Source: Pogonophryne albipinna (Eukaryota > Chordata > Actinopteri > Perciformes > Artedidraconidae). Taken from it: 64,000 bases of DNA. Under the pieces are notes generated by a model. That model searched no databases. It was given only the letters and a program-made list of their open reading frames with translations, and was not told where the DNA came from. The position numbers were made by a program, and so were the translations under genes. The stretch is from the NCBI GenBank assembly GCA_028583405.1, contig CM053250.1, positions 38,699,142-38,763,141 on the forward strand, read 5' to 3'. Shown here one piece after another: positions 1 to 10,486 of this stretch (position 1 is the stretch's first letter; each line of letters begins with the position of its first letter).

Positions 1-130
1 TTATGATCCCCACTTGTATTGAATTTTGAGTGATTTATTCAACAGTGAAACACCCTTGACGTTTTCGGTCAGATTTGACCGCCATAGAAAATGAATGGGT
101 ATTATGTTCATCCTGCAGATGGAAAACATC

Positions 131-168
<38 letters not shown>

Positions 169-176
169 ACGGGAAC

Positions 177-585
177 TGTCGTGGCCCATTCTTGTGGGAT
201 ATCTAAAACTGTGCCACGTCAACAGGGATCCGCTTCTTGACTCACACGTTAAAAAACATCCAAATAAAGCTCTGTAGGCGCTGATTTCTTTGCCTTCCTC
301 GGCCGATTTATTTACTTCCATATATTTAAACAAACAAAATAAACAAAATGATCAGTGTAACGTGAGATCAAAGACTGTTCCGATTCCCCGTTCATTGCTG
401 GAGACAATTTCCTCCTCACGCTCAGTCCCACCCCTTCCTTATATCACAGGTGTGGCTCGCAGTTGATCAAGGTTTTTCTCCGAATATTTAATTTGGTACT
501 AATACATAAATGGAAAGAATATATTAAGATCTAAATTAATACGAAAATAATACACTCATTGTCAACACAGAAAATGGCTCTAACA
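177..585 (-). repeat. BEL/Pao LTR, duplicated copy
   Basis: This is the same 409-bp LTR as 3133-3541, carried by the tandem duplication. It starts TGTCGTGG and ends CTCTAACA, the usual TG...CA LTR ends. It is not an independent insertion, because the flanking bases are duplicated with it. Confidence 0.85.
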
Positions 586-761
586 TTCCAGCCCCTAATT
601 GCATAGAATATAGCAATTACAACAAATAATAAATAGAGCCAATATTCAAAACAAATATATTCATTTTCTTCTTGTCAGAGTTCATAGATGAGATTCGTCT
701 TGAGTTCATAAAAAAAAAAAAAAATCGATTTTTCTAGCTTCAGCCAGTAGTAGTAGTCCAC

Positions 762-1508
762 CTAATCTCCAGCTTCCAGGAGCAACCAGAGTTTGTTGAC
801 AGGCCTCTGTAAAACACTTGTTTTTGTTTTAACTAGAACACTTCGGACAAGCCCTTTACTTCCTGGCAGGGTCTTCAGAATCCGCCCAAGCACCCAGGAG
901 TTTCTGGGAGCCGAATCGTCCACAATAACAACGAGATCTCCAGGAAGAAAGTTCCTTCTGATCTTATTCCATTTATTTCGCTGTTGCATTGTTGGAAGAT
1001 ATTCTCTGACCCATCTCTTCCAGAAAAGATCAGCCAGATATTGTACCCGTCTCCATTTTCTTCTTGAGTACAGGTCCTCCTTCACGATGAGTCCAGGTGG
1101 CATAACAGGATTAGTTTTGAGCAGAAGCAGATGATTAGGTGTTAAAGGCTCCACATCATTCAAGTCATTTGTTATGGTTGTGATGGGTCTATCATTCATT
1201 ATAGCTTCCACTTCACATAAGGCTGTTTGCAATGCCTCATCATCCATGACTTGTTCTCTTACCACAGAGCTCAGAATCTTTTTTAGTGACTTGATGAGTC
1301 GCTCCCATACGCCTCCGTGGTGAGGGCCTGCTGCTGGGTTGAATATCCACTCGATCCCTTCTTGGAGAAGGTTGCTTTGGATTTTGTCGTGGTTTAGTTC
1401 TTTTAATGATTGTTCAAGCTCCTTTTGCGCACCAATGAAATGTGTACCTTGATCAGATCTGATGGTTTTCACAGTACCTCTACGACATAAGAATCTCCGT
1501 ATTGCATT
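762..1508 (-). pseudogene. BEL/Pao integrase C-terminal fragment (duplicate)
   Basis: The minus-strand frame encodes the second half of a BEL integrase: an RSDQGTHF motif with the second catalytic Asp, GGVWERLIKSLK with the catalytic Glu, then the basic C-terminal segment ending in LLEAGD. It is the same protein segment as the end of the frame at 3718-4746. It is cut at the duplication breakpoint, so the first catalytic Asp block and everything upstream are missing. It cannot make a working integrase. Confidence 0.85.
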
Positions 1509-1634
1509 ATGATGTGATATACCGCGGACTGTACTGTTACTTTGATCCGGTTACTTATGTTGTGGCAGATATTTAATTAAGCTTTCTTAACGCTAATGTT
1601 ATGATAGTCAGATTGCTCTGAAGACTTGATCGCT
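1509..1634. other. Unassigned sequence between duplication breakpoint and TIR element
   Basis: No coding frame or recognised repeat. It is the left-most part of the whole tandem unit and its counterpart in the first copy lies outside the window. Confidence 0.5.
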
Positions 1635-1638
1635 TTAA

Positions 1639-2443
1639 AGGTCCCATGTCATGCTTTTCTGGTTAGTACCCGTCCCCTTGTGTGTTATGAAGGTTTTTAT
1701 GCATGTAAACGGTGTGCAGAGTCAAAACCCTCAAAGTACACCCTGTAGCGAGTAAAACTCTAAAACAGAAAATACCTCTCCAAAACGCCTCGTTGGAGAT
1801 ACGTCATTGTCCATTTGATTCTTCCGGGTACATCATGATGTCAACCGTACCCGGAACGAAATGGACCAATCCGTGGAGCCGTTACGTTACGTCCGTGGAT
1901 CCATTACGTTAAGCCCCCGCTGATTGGTCCAAATTGACCAATCCACGGACTTCCTCACACACACACTCAGTGCAAGCAGCTCTGCTGATTTCTCCTCCCT
2001 GGCTGCAGGCTGATAACAGACAGTTGGGATTGCGGCGAAATTCTCTCTGCAGACCCATTCTCACAGCGTTTATCAACCTTTTTCTTACTCAATATCAAGC
2101 CACACTTATTGTTTTTACTTCGGCTGTGACTTTGTGTGTGCTCAGGATGAGTTTGGCTGTGTATCGCTAAACAAGGAAACAACACCTCCACGGAGCTTAG
2201 CGCGATTCACAACGTCCCGACCAATCAGAGCACACTGTGCTCACAGGGAGGGTGGGGGCTGGAGCTATTGGAGCTATTGGAGCTACAACGAGCCGTTAAA
2301 GGCAGAGATTGAAATTCAGTGAATACACAGAGATGCTGTATGAGAAACCAATGTGAGTTTGGAAAATTGCACAATATAAATCTATTCTAGTAGACCTCAA
2401 CAATGGAATTATGATCAGTGGAAATGGCCATGACATGGGACCT
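1639..2443. mobile_element. Non-autonomous TIR element with TTAA target sites (piggyBac-like)
   Basis: Inverted termini AGGTCCCATGTCATG at the left and CATGACATGGGACCT at the right are flanked by TTAA on both sides (1635-1638 and 2444-2447). TTAA duplication is the hallmark of piggyBac-type transposition. The 805-bp interior has no transposase-like frame, so the element would depend on an enzyme in trans. The TTAA lies inside a palindromic TTTAAA, so a different superfamily with another target duplication is not fully excluded. Confidence 0.7.
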
Positions 2444-2447
2444 TTAA

Positions 2448-2799
2448 ACTCCGCACACTGAGCTCTGATTGGTCAGACTCAGCAGGCAGTGCTTTCGCTG
2501 AGTTGAGCTCTTAGCCTGCAACCTAACCTGCTCCGGGGCAGGTTAGCCGCTCAGCATAAGTTACCATGGAGATCTAGCCTGCTAAAAAGAGAACCAGCGT
2601 CGTAGGACCGGAAACCCCGAGTTTTCCCTGAAGTTAGCCGGCTAAGCGTGAAATCCTGCTTCGTAGTACAGGCCTCAGGACTGCTGAGTCATAAAGATAA
2701 ATCCTGCTCTTCGATCGCAAACGATAGTTTCTTTAATACTTGAGTTGCTATACTTTCTGATAATAACACACTATGTTCTTGCACTGAATAAGATGGGAT
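2448..2799. other. Non-coding flank between two TTAA-flanked elements
   Basis: Moderately GC-rich sequence with no gene. It contains short repeated words around AGCCTGC/GGTTAGCCG near 2510-2640, which may be remnants of another repeat. Nothing firmer can be supported. Confidence 0.4.
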
Positions 2800-2876
2800 T
2801 TAACCCTTCTCTTGCGTTTCGGGTCAAAAGTGACCGAATTACTTTTATTTTAATCATAAATATTGTGTTTTTTTTT

Positions 2877-2912
2877 TTGAGGCAATTGGTGTTTTTCATC
2901 CAATTGCCTCAA
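2877..2912. repeat. Short hairpin near the piggyBac left end
   Basis: The 13-bp arms TTGAGGCAATTGG and CCAATTGCCTCAA are separated by 10 bases. The position is subterminal in the piggyBac-type element. Confidence 0.75.
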
Positions 2913-3086
2913 TACCTTATGTTATCCTCCACACTAGGCCTCTGAACATATACACTTTATGATCCCCACTTGTATTGAATTTTGAGTGATTTATTCAACA
3001 GTGAAACACCCTTGACGTTTTCGGTCAGATTTGACCGCCATAGAAAATGAATGGGTATTATGTTCATCCTGCAGATGGAAAACATC

Positions 3087-3091
<5 letters not shown>

Positions 3092-3121
<30 letters not shown>
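3092..3121. repeat. (CA)n microsatellite inside piggyBac
   Basis: A short CA tract, duplicated exactly at 136-165 by the tandem duplication. The equal length of the two copies argues that the duplication is recent or an assembly artefact. Confidence 0.9.
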
Positions 3122-3124
<3 letters not shown>

Positions 3125-3132
3125 ACGGGAAC

Positions 3133-3541
3133 TGTCGTGGCCCATTCTTGTGGGATATCTAAAACTGTGCCACGTCAACAGGGATCCGCTTCTTGACTCA
3201 CACGTTAAAAAACATCCAAATAAAGCTCTGTAGGCGCTGATTTCTTTGCCTTCCTCGGCCGATTTATTTACTTCCATATATTTAAACAAACAAAATAAAC
3301 AAAATGATCAGTGTAACGTGAGATCAAAGACTGTTCCGATTCCCCGTTCATTGCTGGAGACAATTTCCTCCTCACGCTCAGTCCCACCCCTTCCTTATAT
3401 CACAGGTGTGGCTCGCAGTTGATCAAGGTTTTTCTCCGAATATTTAATTTGGTACTAATACATAAATGGAAAGAATATATTAAGATCTAAATTAATACGA
3501 AAATAATACACTCATTGTCAACACAGAAAATGGCTCTAACA
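3133..3541 (-). repeat. 3' LTR of the BEL element
   Basis: 409 bp with TG...CA ends. Read on the minus strand it has a TATA-like stretch (TATAAG, about 3400-3395) and further on an AATAAA signal (complement of 3263-3268), the expected order of promoter then polyadenylation signal. It differs from the 5' LTR by several small indels and substitutions, so the insertion is not very recent. Confidence 0.85.
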
Positions 3542-3717
3542 TTCCAGCCCCTAATTGCATAGAATATAGCAATTACAACAAATAATAAATAGAGCCAATA
3601 TTCAAAACAAATATATTCATTTTCTTCTTGTCAGAGTTCATAGATGAGATTCGTCTTGAGTTCATAAAAAAAAAAAAAAATCGATTTTTCTAGCTTCAGC
3701 CAGTAGTAGTAGTCCAC

Positions 3718-4746
3718 CTAATCTCCAGCTTCCAGGAGCAACCAGAGTTTGTTGACAGGCCTCTGTAAAACACTTGTTTTTGTTTTAACTAGAACACTTC
3801 GGACAAGCCCTTTACTTCCTGGCAGGGTCTTCAGAATCCGCCCTAGCACCCAGGAGTTTCTGGGAGCCGAATCGTCCACAATAACAACGAGATCTCCAGG
3901 AAGAAAGTTCCTTCTGATCTTATTCCATTTATTTCGCTGTTGCATTGTTGGAAGATATTCTCTGACCCATCTCTTCCAGAAAAGATCAGCCAGATATTGT
4001 ACCCGTCTCCATTTTCTTCTTGAGTACAGGTCCTCCTTCACGATGAGTCCAGGTGGCATAACAGGATTAGTTTTGAGCAGAAGCAGATGATTAGGTGTTA
4101 AAGGCTCCACATCATTCAAGTCATTTGTTATGGTTGTGATGGGTCTATCATTCATTATAGCTTCCACTTCACATAAGGCTGTTTGCAATGCCTCATCATC
4201 CATGACTTGTTCTCTTACCACAGAGCTCAGAATCTTTTTTAGTGACTTGATGAGTCGCTCCCATACGCCTCCGTGGTGAGGGCCTGCTGCTGGGTTGAAT
4301 ATCCACTCGATCCCTTCTTGGAGAAGGTTGCTTTGGATTTTGTCGTGGTTTAGTTCTTTTAATGATTGTTCAAGCTCCTTTTGCGCACCAATGAAATGTG
4401 TACCTTGATCAGATCTGATGGTTTTCACAGTACCTCTACGACATAAGAATCTCCGTATTGCATTGATGCAGGAGTTTGTGTCCAAACTACTAGCCACTTC
4501 AAGGTGGATTGCACGGCTAGTAAGGCATGTGAAGATTACACCCCATCGTTTCACATTAGTCCGACCTCGCTTTATCTCAAACGGTCCAAGATAGTCCACG
4601 CCAACTGCAGTGAAAGGTGGCAAATCTGGCATCACGCGGTCCTGAGGAAGATCTGCCATCTTTTGCTCTCCTACTTTAGACTGCATACGTCTGCAGAAAA
4701 CACAGTTTCTGAAGATCATTCGTGCTGAGGAGTTTGCAGAGGACAT
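3718..4746 (-). pseudogene. BEL/Pao integrase catalytic and C-terminal region
   Basis: This 342-codon minus-strand frame is the end of the BEL polyprotein, which inserts the cDNA copy. It starts inside the zinc-binding region (CVFCRRMQSK, the CxxC half), then has the catalytic core with Asp in GVDYLGPF, Asp in TIRSDQGTHF and Glu in GGVWERLIKSLK, and a C-terminal segment containing FLPGDLVVIVDD. All three acidic residues are present. The frame changes around 4740-4770 relative to the upstream integrase segment, so it is disconnected from the rest of the polyprotein. Confidence 0.88.
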
Positions 4747-5213
4747 CCAATATTTTGTCCTAGTTTAGACAGCATGTGATTTCTTCCAGAGTGACCAACT
4801 TGGATGTGTATGTGTCTTAGAATGATTTCTGATATGTGGGATTTTTTGGGCAGGATTATGGGATTCTTAGCGTTTACTGGCATAGCTGATCTGTTAATCC
4901 TCCCCCCAACTCTCAGTATACCTTGATCAAAGATTGGGTCCATTTTTAATATAGGGCTGTCCTTTTGGCAGTATTTCCTTTTTTCAAGGAGAATAATGTC
5001 CTGTGCAAAGTGTTGCCTTTGTTCAAATGCAAGTATGGCCATTTCAGCATTGTCCACAGTCAGATTTGTGTTGACGGTCACTTTAAAGTTTATGGCCCGT
5101 TCCTTCAGTGATTCAGCAATCCAGGGTTTGTCACCTTCCTTCTTTGAGTGATCTCCAAGAGCAATCTTTTCCATTTCAGGATCCAAGCTACAGCTTTTTT
5201 CAGGCTGTTCCAA
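4716..5213 (-). pseudogene. BEL/Pao connection region and integrase zinc finger (N-terminal part)
   Basis: The minus-strand frame carries the His half of the integrase HHCC zinc finger (HIHIQVGHSGRNHMLSKLGQ) near its end. Before that comes the linker typical of BEL elements that precedes integrase (ILRVGGRINRS). It overlaps the next frame (3718-4746) in a different register, which marks a frameshift near 4750. A second frame change near 5200 separates it from the upstream segment. Confidence 0.8.
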
Positions 5214-5539
5214 TCTGAGTAGTGCTCAATTAGTTCACTTGTGGGACTTTTCCCCTCAATACTCATCACATTTACAGTGACATTCCTTTTCACTTCAGGA
5301 TCATCTGGAGAAAGAGAGCTTTGTGACCTTTTGTCTGGGTTCCCTGGCCACTGAGGCTCCTCCTCTTGCAGGAATTCGGGTCCATGTAGACATCTTTTAG
5401 AATTTAGGAAGGCTTCAATGTTTAGCCCCCGGGAAGCATCATCGGCCGGATTTCGTTTGGAGTCCACATATCTCCACTGAGTCTCATTTGACATGTCGTG
5501 AATAACTGCAATCCGATTAGCTACAAAAGTGTGGAATCG
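5105..5539 (-). pseudogene. BEL/Pao RNase H C-terminal/linker segment
   Basis: This segment is in the same frame as 5540-6220 but separated from it by one stop codon (TAG, complement of 5540-5542). It contains WRYVDSKRNPADDASRG, the conserved DxxSRG-type block after RNase H in Pao polyproteins. It then runs into a poorly conserved linker and loses the frame near 5200. It should be read as part of one broken polyprotein, not a separate gene. Confidence 0.75.
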
Positions 5540-6220
5540 CTAGGTTTGATTGCAGATATATTTAAGTACAGACTGGCTGTCTGTCCAAAAGATGGACTCT
5601 TGGAGGTTTAGCTGTAGCGCTGAGCATAACATCCGATCAATCCTTGCAGCTAGGGTGGCTGCTGTAAGCTCCAGTCTGGGTATAGTCATCTTTTTGAGAG
5701 GGGTTACTCTAGCCTTTCCCATCACTAAAGCAACATGAACTTCCCCCAAACTGTTTACACATCTGAGATAACTTGCAGTGCCATATCCTTGCTCACTGGC
5801 ATCACTAAAGTGATGCAACTGCATGGTTTCCACTTGGCCAAAATCCTCAGGTTTGAAGCATCTGCTAACCTGCAAATGTTTTAATTGTTCCAACTCAGTC
5901 AGCCATTTTTCATATGGTTTGGAGAACTGACCAGGGATTGTTATATCCCATCCACACTTAGCCTGACAAAGACCTTGTTTTGCTTTTAGTACAAAGGGGC
6001 CAGCAAGACCTAACGGGTCATATACTGAACTGACAGTAGAGAGCACAGCTCGTCGGGTAAGGGGCCTGTTTTTTATTGCAATTTGGAATCCAAATGTGTC
6101 GTCTTCAATATTCCAGTACATTCCAAGAGCCCTTTCCAAAAGGTAGCTTCTCTCTATCCAGGTCCAGTTCCTTGATCTGTTTGGCTTTGTATTCATCTGG
6201 TATAGCAGCCTGGACAGCAC
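5540..6220 (-). pseudogene. BEL/Pao reverse transcriptase thumb and RNase H
   Basis: The frame includes VSSVYDPLGLAGPFVLKAK, a signature of BEL/Pao pol after the RT palm. It then has RNase H-like acidic residues in LHHFSDASEQGYG, MTIPRLELTAA and FWTDSQSVLKYI. The N-terminal part overlaps 6105-6467 in another register, placing a frameshift around 6110-6180. It ends at an in-frame TAG. The product would degrade the RNA strand during reverse transcription in an intact element. Confidence 0.85.
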
Positions 6221-6467
6221 GGCTATTGCTAATCCATTTTGTTAGTTTGAAACCTCCTTTAGCACATAGTTCACTCAGATTCTTAGTGAAGATAATAGCT
6301 TGCTCTTCTTTTGCAACAGATTTCAGGCAGTCATCAACATAAAAGTTTGATTTAATGGTGTCAACTGCAATTGCATCACTCTTGTTCTTATTTTCTTCTG
6401 CTGTCTTTTGCAGGGCAAAATTGGCACAGCTTGGTGAGGAGATGGCACCAAACAAGTGAACTTTCAT
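6105..6467 (-). pseudogene. BEL/Pao reverse transcriptase palm with YVDD
   Basis: This minus-strand frame holds the catalytic YVDD box (in KSNFYVDDCLKSV) and the preceding FGAISSPSCANFALQ motif of Pao-type reverse transcriptases. The first catalytic Asp lies in the preceding frame (6496-7137). The break between them at about 6480-6515 is a frame change. Catalytic residues are conserved although the frame is broken, so the decay is modest. Confidence 0.87.
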
Positions 6468-6495
6468 TCGGTATTTCTCTAAACGTTGGCTTGTG

Positions 6496-7137
6496 TCACC
6501 ATTTGGCCACTTGCCATCTCAACAAGTTTGTGTCTTTTTCGTGAACTCGAACTTGGTGGAACATCCCTTCAATATCTGCCATGATGGCAAACTGTTCCTG
6601 GCGAAACCTCAGCAGAACGCCAAGAAGTGAGTTGGTTAAGTCAGGTCCTTGTAAGAGTTCATTGTTGAGTGATGTTCCTTTGTATGAAGATGTACAATCA
6701 AATACTACTCTTAGTGTCTTTTTTCGCTTGTGGTACACCTCATGGTGGGGTATGTACCACACCTTGCCATCATTTGGATGAAGGTCCTTTGATGGCACCT
6801 TCTCCGCATAGCCTTTTGTGATTACATCTTCCATGAAAACCTTGTACTCTTCAGCATAAGCAGCATCCTTCTTGAATTTCCTAGCAAGGTAATGTGCTCT
6901 TTGCTCAGCTATATGGTGATTATTGGGCATGATGACATCACTATTACGAAGTGGCAACGTTAGATAATAGTGATTATCCTTCAGTGTAGCTGCACTTGAT
7001 ACCAGCTGCATGAATTTACTTTCTTCAGCTGACATTTTAAGTTTTCCCTCATATTCTCTCTCTGGGAAATCATGATGATACTGATTTATAAGAAGCTTTT
7101 CCAGTTGTTCAATTGAGATGCGGTTTACTGATGTCAC
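6496..7137 (-). pseudogene. BEL/Pao reverse transcriptase fingers/first palm segment
   Basis: It encodes the start of the RT domain: LRVVFDCTSSYKGTSLNN, then FAIMADIEGMFHQVRV with the first catalytic Asp. It ends shortly afterwards in a shifted frame (LLRWQVAKW, then stop). It lies in the same frame as the gag/protease segment upstream, separated by a single TGA (7141-7143 on the complement). Gag, protease and the start of RT were therefore one continuous frame, as in BEL/Pao elements. Confidence 0.86.
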
Positions 7138-7140
7138 TGG

Positions 7141-9117
7141 TCATCCAAATGTGTCCACAGCTGTAGTTGAACTAAGCGGTCCATTGACGACCCATCCTAA
7201 GAGAGTTCTTACAGCATAAGGACCATTACCTTGGCTATTTATGATTTGCCAGGGCTCCATTGCCTTTGGGACATCTACTCTGATTAAGAGTTCCACGTCC
7301 GCATCAATTTCTTGTAGTTGTATTTCCTTTAAGTAATGCCACCTGTTGAGATCCTTTTGAGAGAAAAGGTTTCTCTTTGTCACTGGTATCTTTGTTTGTG
7401 TGTATGTCTTCTGCAGATCAATAAAGTTATTCCCATCCAAATCATCCACTTGTAGTCCAGTTATTTCATAACTATCCACTGGTTTCTTTTGACCCATTGT
7501 TTGCAGGAGAACTGTAGTCTTCCGTCCTGTTGTATTCAGCCGTCGCATCAGATTTTCTGTGCAAAAGGTTGATGTGCTGCCAGGATCAAGAAAGGCATAT
7601 GTTTGTATAGTTTTGCTGCCTTTGGAAACTTTTATTTGTACTGGTACTAATGACAGTTTGCAATATTTTCTAGCCCCGTTGTCCTCTTCTTTATCCAGAA
7701 CGACAGGAGTTCCACTGACTGATCGTTTAGTCCAATTAGTCATGTGGTCGTTTTCATTCTCTGCTGGTTTATCGATGTGTAGAATGCTAGGGTGCCTTCC
7801 TTGGCAGTGTAGGCATGTACTCCTTTTCCTACAAGCTTTGCTCATGTGTCCCCTGGTTAGACATCCAAAGCATATGCCTTTTTCCTTCAATAGTTGCACC
7901 TTCACATCACGTGGTTGCCGCTTTAACATTTCACATTCATTCAGCGAGTGCTTGCCTTTCTTGCAAATGCAACAATTACCATCCCACCTATTTGTAACCA
8001 GGCTTTCAGGTTGTTGATAGCTTTTTGGACTTGCAGTGTTACAGTTCCTCATTTCTATTGCCATGGCAAAGCTACTACTTTTACCTCGTTGGTTGATTTG
8101 CTGTTTGGAGTAGGATGTAGTAGCTTTTGGGATGGCTCTCTGGGATGGCATAACATCATGAATATCACCAAAGAGGGGATCTTGCAGAATGCTGGCTTGC
8201 TTTTCCATAAACCCAACAAGATCAGAGAATGTGGCCCTTCTTTGGTTTCGTTCCAGAAGCTCGAATGCTGTATTTCTCCACTTTTCCTTCAGCTTGTATT
8301 GCAGTTTTGACACAATGAGCATTAAAGTAGATTCAAGATCCAGTTCGTCCATGCTTTTTGGTTCCTTCATAGCATTGCAGCATCCTCTCAGGTAAAGGGC
8401 ATAGGCATGTAATGCTTTTCCATCATCAGGTTTAATCATGCTCCAGTTGAGGGCTTTCCGCATGTAGGCATTTGCAATTTTCAATCCATCTCCAAAGTGA
8501 GCTTTCAGAAGTCTTCGTGCCTCAGCATAACCTCTCTCTGGTTCCATGTGAAAGCAGCTCCTCACCAGTTCCCTTGGTTGGCCACTAGTGTATTGTTCAA
8601 GGTAATAAAGTCTATCATCATCACAACTAGTTTTATTCTCAATGCCATGTTTAAATGCTTGCATGAATGTTTGGAAACTTAAAGGGTCACCATCAAATAC
8701 AGGTATTTGTCTGGAGGGAAGTGAGGATTGTTTCTGATGTAACATTAGTAAATCTGCAATATCATTTTGCCTCTGGATCACAGTTACCAAATATTTACTA
8801 TGACTACTAGAGTCTGATTCCTCAGAACTTTCACTCCTTGGTGGCTCTGATGTTCTCGGGCTCAATATTGGAGCTGGTTCAGAGGGGTCTAATGCAAGCG
8901 CAGGTATTTGAGCTCTGGGTTGGCTGTGAAGTGATGTTTTAGCAATGTGGCTTGTCAAATATTCATTCATTCCATCTCTTTCCTGTACTGTAGAATGTCT
9001 TTCAGGGCCCAAATAAAAACTGTCAAACACCTTTAATTTGGCTTCAGATTCGGCTATATGCTCCTCCAGTTCCATTCTCTCCAATTCAGCTTGTAATCTG
9101 TTTTTCTTCATTTCCAA
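7141..9117 (-). pseudogene. BEL/Pao Gag C-terminal region plus aspartic protease
   Basis: A 658-codon frame. Roughly residues 1-130 are coiled, charged and Ser/Pro-rich. About 140-300 match the BEL Gag capsid-like region (DUF1759 type), with PVFDGDPLSFQTFMQAF. About 385-450 hold two CCHC knuckles of form Cx2Cx4Hx4C (CICKKGKHSLNEC and CFGCLTRGHMSKAC). About 510-600 are a retropepsin-like domain with AFLDPGSTSTF, where the usual active-site DSG or DTG reads DPG. It ends at an in-frame TGA just before the RT segment. Confidence 0.87.
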
Positions 9118-9123
9118 TGCCTG

Positions 9124-9621
9124 TTACTGTTTTAATGTGGACATCCGTGCTTGTAATGCAGCTTTCTCCGTGTCTACTTTAAGATGAGCTGAGGCTATTG
9201 AAGTTGCAGATTGTCTTGTTTGTTTTGAACATTTTGATGTCCTAGACTCATCGGATACATTGGAGATACTATCATGAGGATTAACAAGCATCTGAGGGTC
9301 TGGTGGAAAAGTGCTCCATGAATCCACTTCCTTTAGGAAATTCTCAAATGTTTCCATTTTGGGCTCATACCAGTCCAACGTCTCATTTTCCTTTATTTCA
9401 GAAGGTAAGAGCATTTGGACAGCAGCATGAGCATCTTTAAATTCATCCAGAGTCACTTTTAATTGTTCCACACCTCGTAACACCCTTTCACTATTTCCAC
9501 TATCAGCAAGCAGTGGTCTGAGTTCATTCAGTTTGCGCGTGCACGCGCCCAGTTTCCCTCTGCGCTTCGCACTGAGAGTTTTTAACTCATTCTCTATTTT
9601 ATCAGGTTCTTCAGCCATCAT
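9124..9621 (-). pseudogene. BEL/Pao Gag N-terminal segment
   Basis: A 165-codon frame starting at MMAEEPDKIENE, the first good ATG after the leader and the probable start of the polyprotein. It is helix-rich and acidic with no known catalytic motif, as expected for the matrix-like N-terminus. It is in register with the next segment (7141-9117), separated only by one TAA (complement of 9124-9126). One nonsense change therefore cuts the original Gag-Pol frame here. Confidence 0.82.
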
Positions 9622-9918
9622 GACATAATTTCCTTATCCTTAGAATAACACTTTATCAATTATTTTTGATCGTTCAATCCGCACTTTAATCCAAACATTG
9701 CGTCGTCACAAACATTTCTCTCTGCTCCATTTCCGTTTCCTTTTATCTTGGCAGGCATCCAGCATATATCCACATCCCGATCATCTTTAATGTCTTTCTT
9801 CTGGCTTAAGAGTTCATCTCATTCCTAATATTAGTCCATTTACTCACTGTTCTTGATCCGTCCTTTGTTTACTCGCGGCCCTCCGCATGGCTCAACAGCT
9901 GATCGTTGCGAATCCTTA
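9622..9918 (-). other. BEL 5' leader, proximal part
   Basis: Non-coding sequence between the gag start and the inserted TIR elements. Together with 11126-11238 it formed the untranslated leader. I could not identify a convincing tRNA primer-binding site next to the 5' LTR. Confidence 0.5.
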
Positions 9919-10483
9919 CCCCTAGTTTCCACTGGGTCCGTCTGCGGCGCGTTACGGCTGCGCCGCAGTTTTGGTCCGGCCTCCTCCGGCGTCATACACT
10001 ACCGGGCGCGTTTCACAAGCGTTTCAGAAGCATTACGGAAGCGGAGCGTCGTGCCTGCCGGCGCGCAGTTCTTGTTGATTTGGGCATATTTCCTGGACAT
10101 TTGTACTTCTACAAGAAAGTAAGTAGGCTACGTAGTTAAATGGTTTATTTTTGTGTCTGTTTAAATCGTGTTTATTGTTGTTATTTCCTATTTTGTTGTG
10201 TTGTAGACTGCAGACATAATTAATAATAATTGTAATAGTCCAGTTAAAAACAACATGAATCAAAGATGGGTTGCTGTATTTTAGAGGTAAAAAAAATGTA
10301 TTCATCATCATAATTATTCTATATCATTTACACACAGTGCCTGTAGACGCTTCTGAGCCGTAATGCGGCGCGTCTGGTGGAATAGCACCCATTGACTAGA
10401 GTGGCCGCGATCTTTGCGGACGCCGCGGCGCAGCCGCAACGCGCCTGTAACGCGCCGCAGACGGACCCAGTGGAAACTAGGGG
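9919..10483. mobile_element. TIR element A (PIF/Harbinger-like, non-autonomous)
   Basis: 565 bp, starting CCCCTAGTTTCCACTGGG and ending with the inverse. It is flanked by TTA on both sides (9916-9918 and 10484-10486). A 3-bp TTA/TAA target duplication fits PIF/Harbinger, but the superfamily call is tentative. There is no transposase frame. The GC-rich termini (GCGGCGCGTTACGGC) surround an AT-rich core shared in inverse orientation with element B. Confidence 0.65.
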
Positions 10484-10486
10484 TTA

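Larger units (their letters stand above)
1..1508. repeat. 3' part of the first copy of a 2956-bp tandem duplication
   Basis: This stretch matches 2957-4464 base for base at a constant offset of 2956, including the (CA)n tract and the poly-A run. I saw one substitution, near 887 (A here, T in the other copy). It contains piggyBac left-end sequence, a BEL LTR (177-585) and the 3' end of the BEL integrase frame. Identity stops at 1508/4464. The start of this copy lies outside the window. Confidence 0.9.
1509..4464. repeat. Second, complete copy of the 2956-bp tandem unit
   Basis: The distance between matching bases (2956) equals the length from the breakpoint at 1509 to the end of identity at 4464. 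That is what a simple head-to-tail duplication predicts. The unit carries a TTAA-flanked TIR element, the left end of a piggyBac element, the 3' LTR of the BEL element and part of its integrase. An assembly error that duplicated one haplotype would look the same. Confidence 0.8.

Noticed and set aside
177..585. Solo LTR from an independent BEL insertion
   Set aside because: Its flanks and adjoining integrase sequence are duplicated with it, so it belongs to the tandem duplication.
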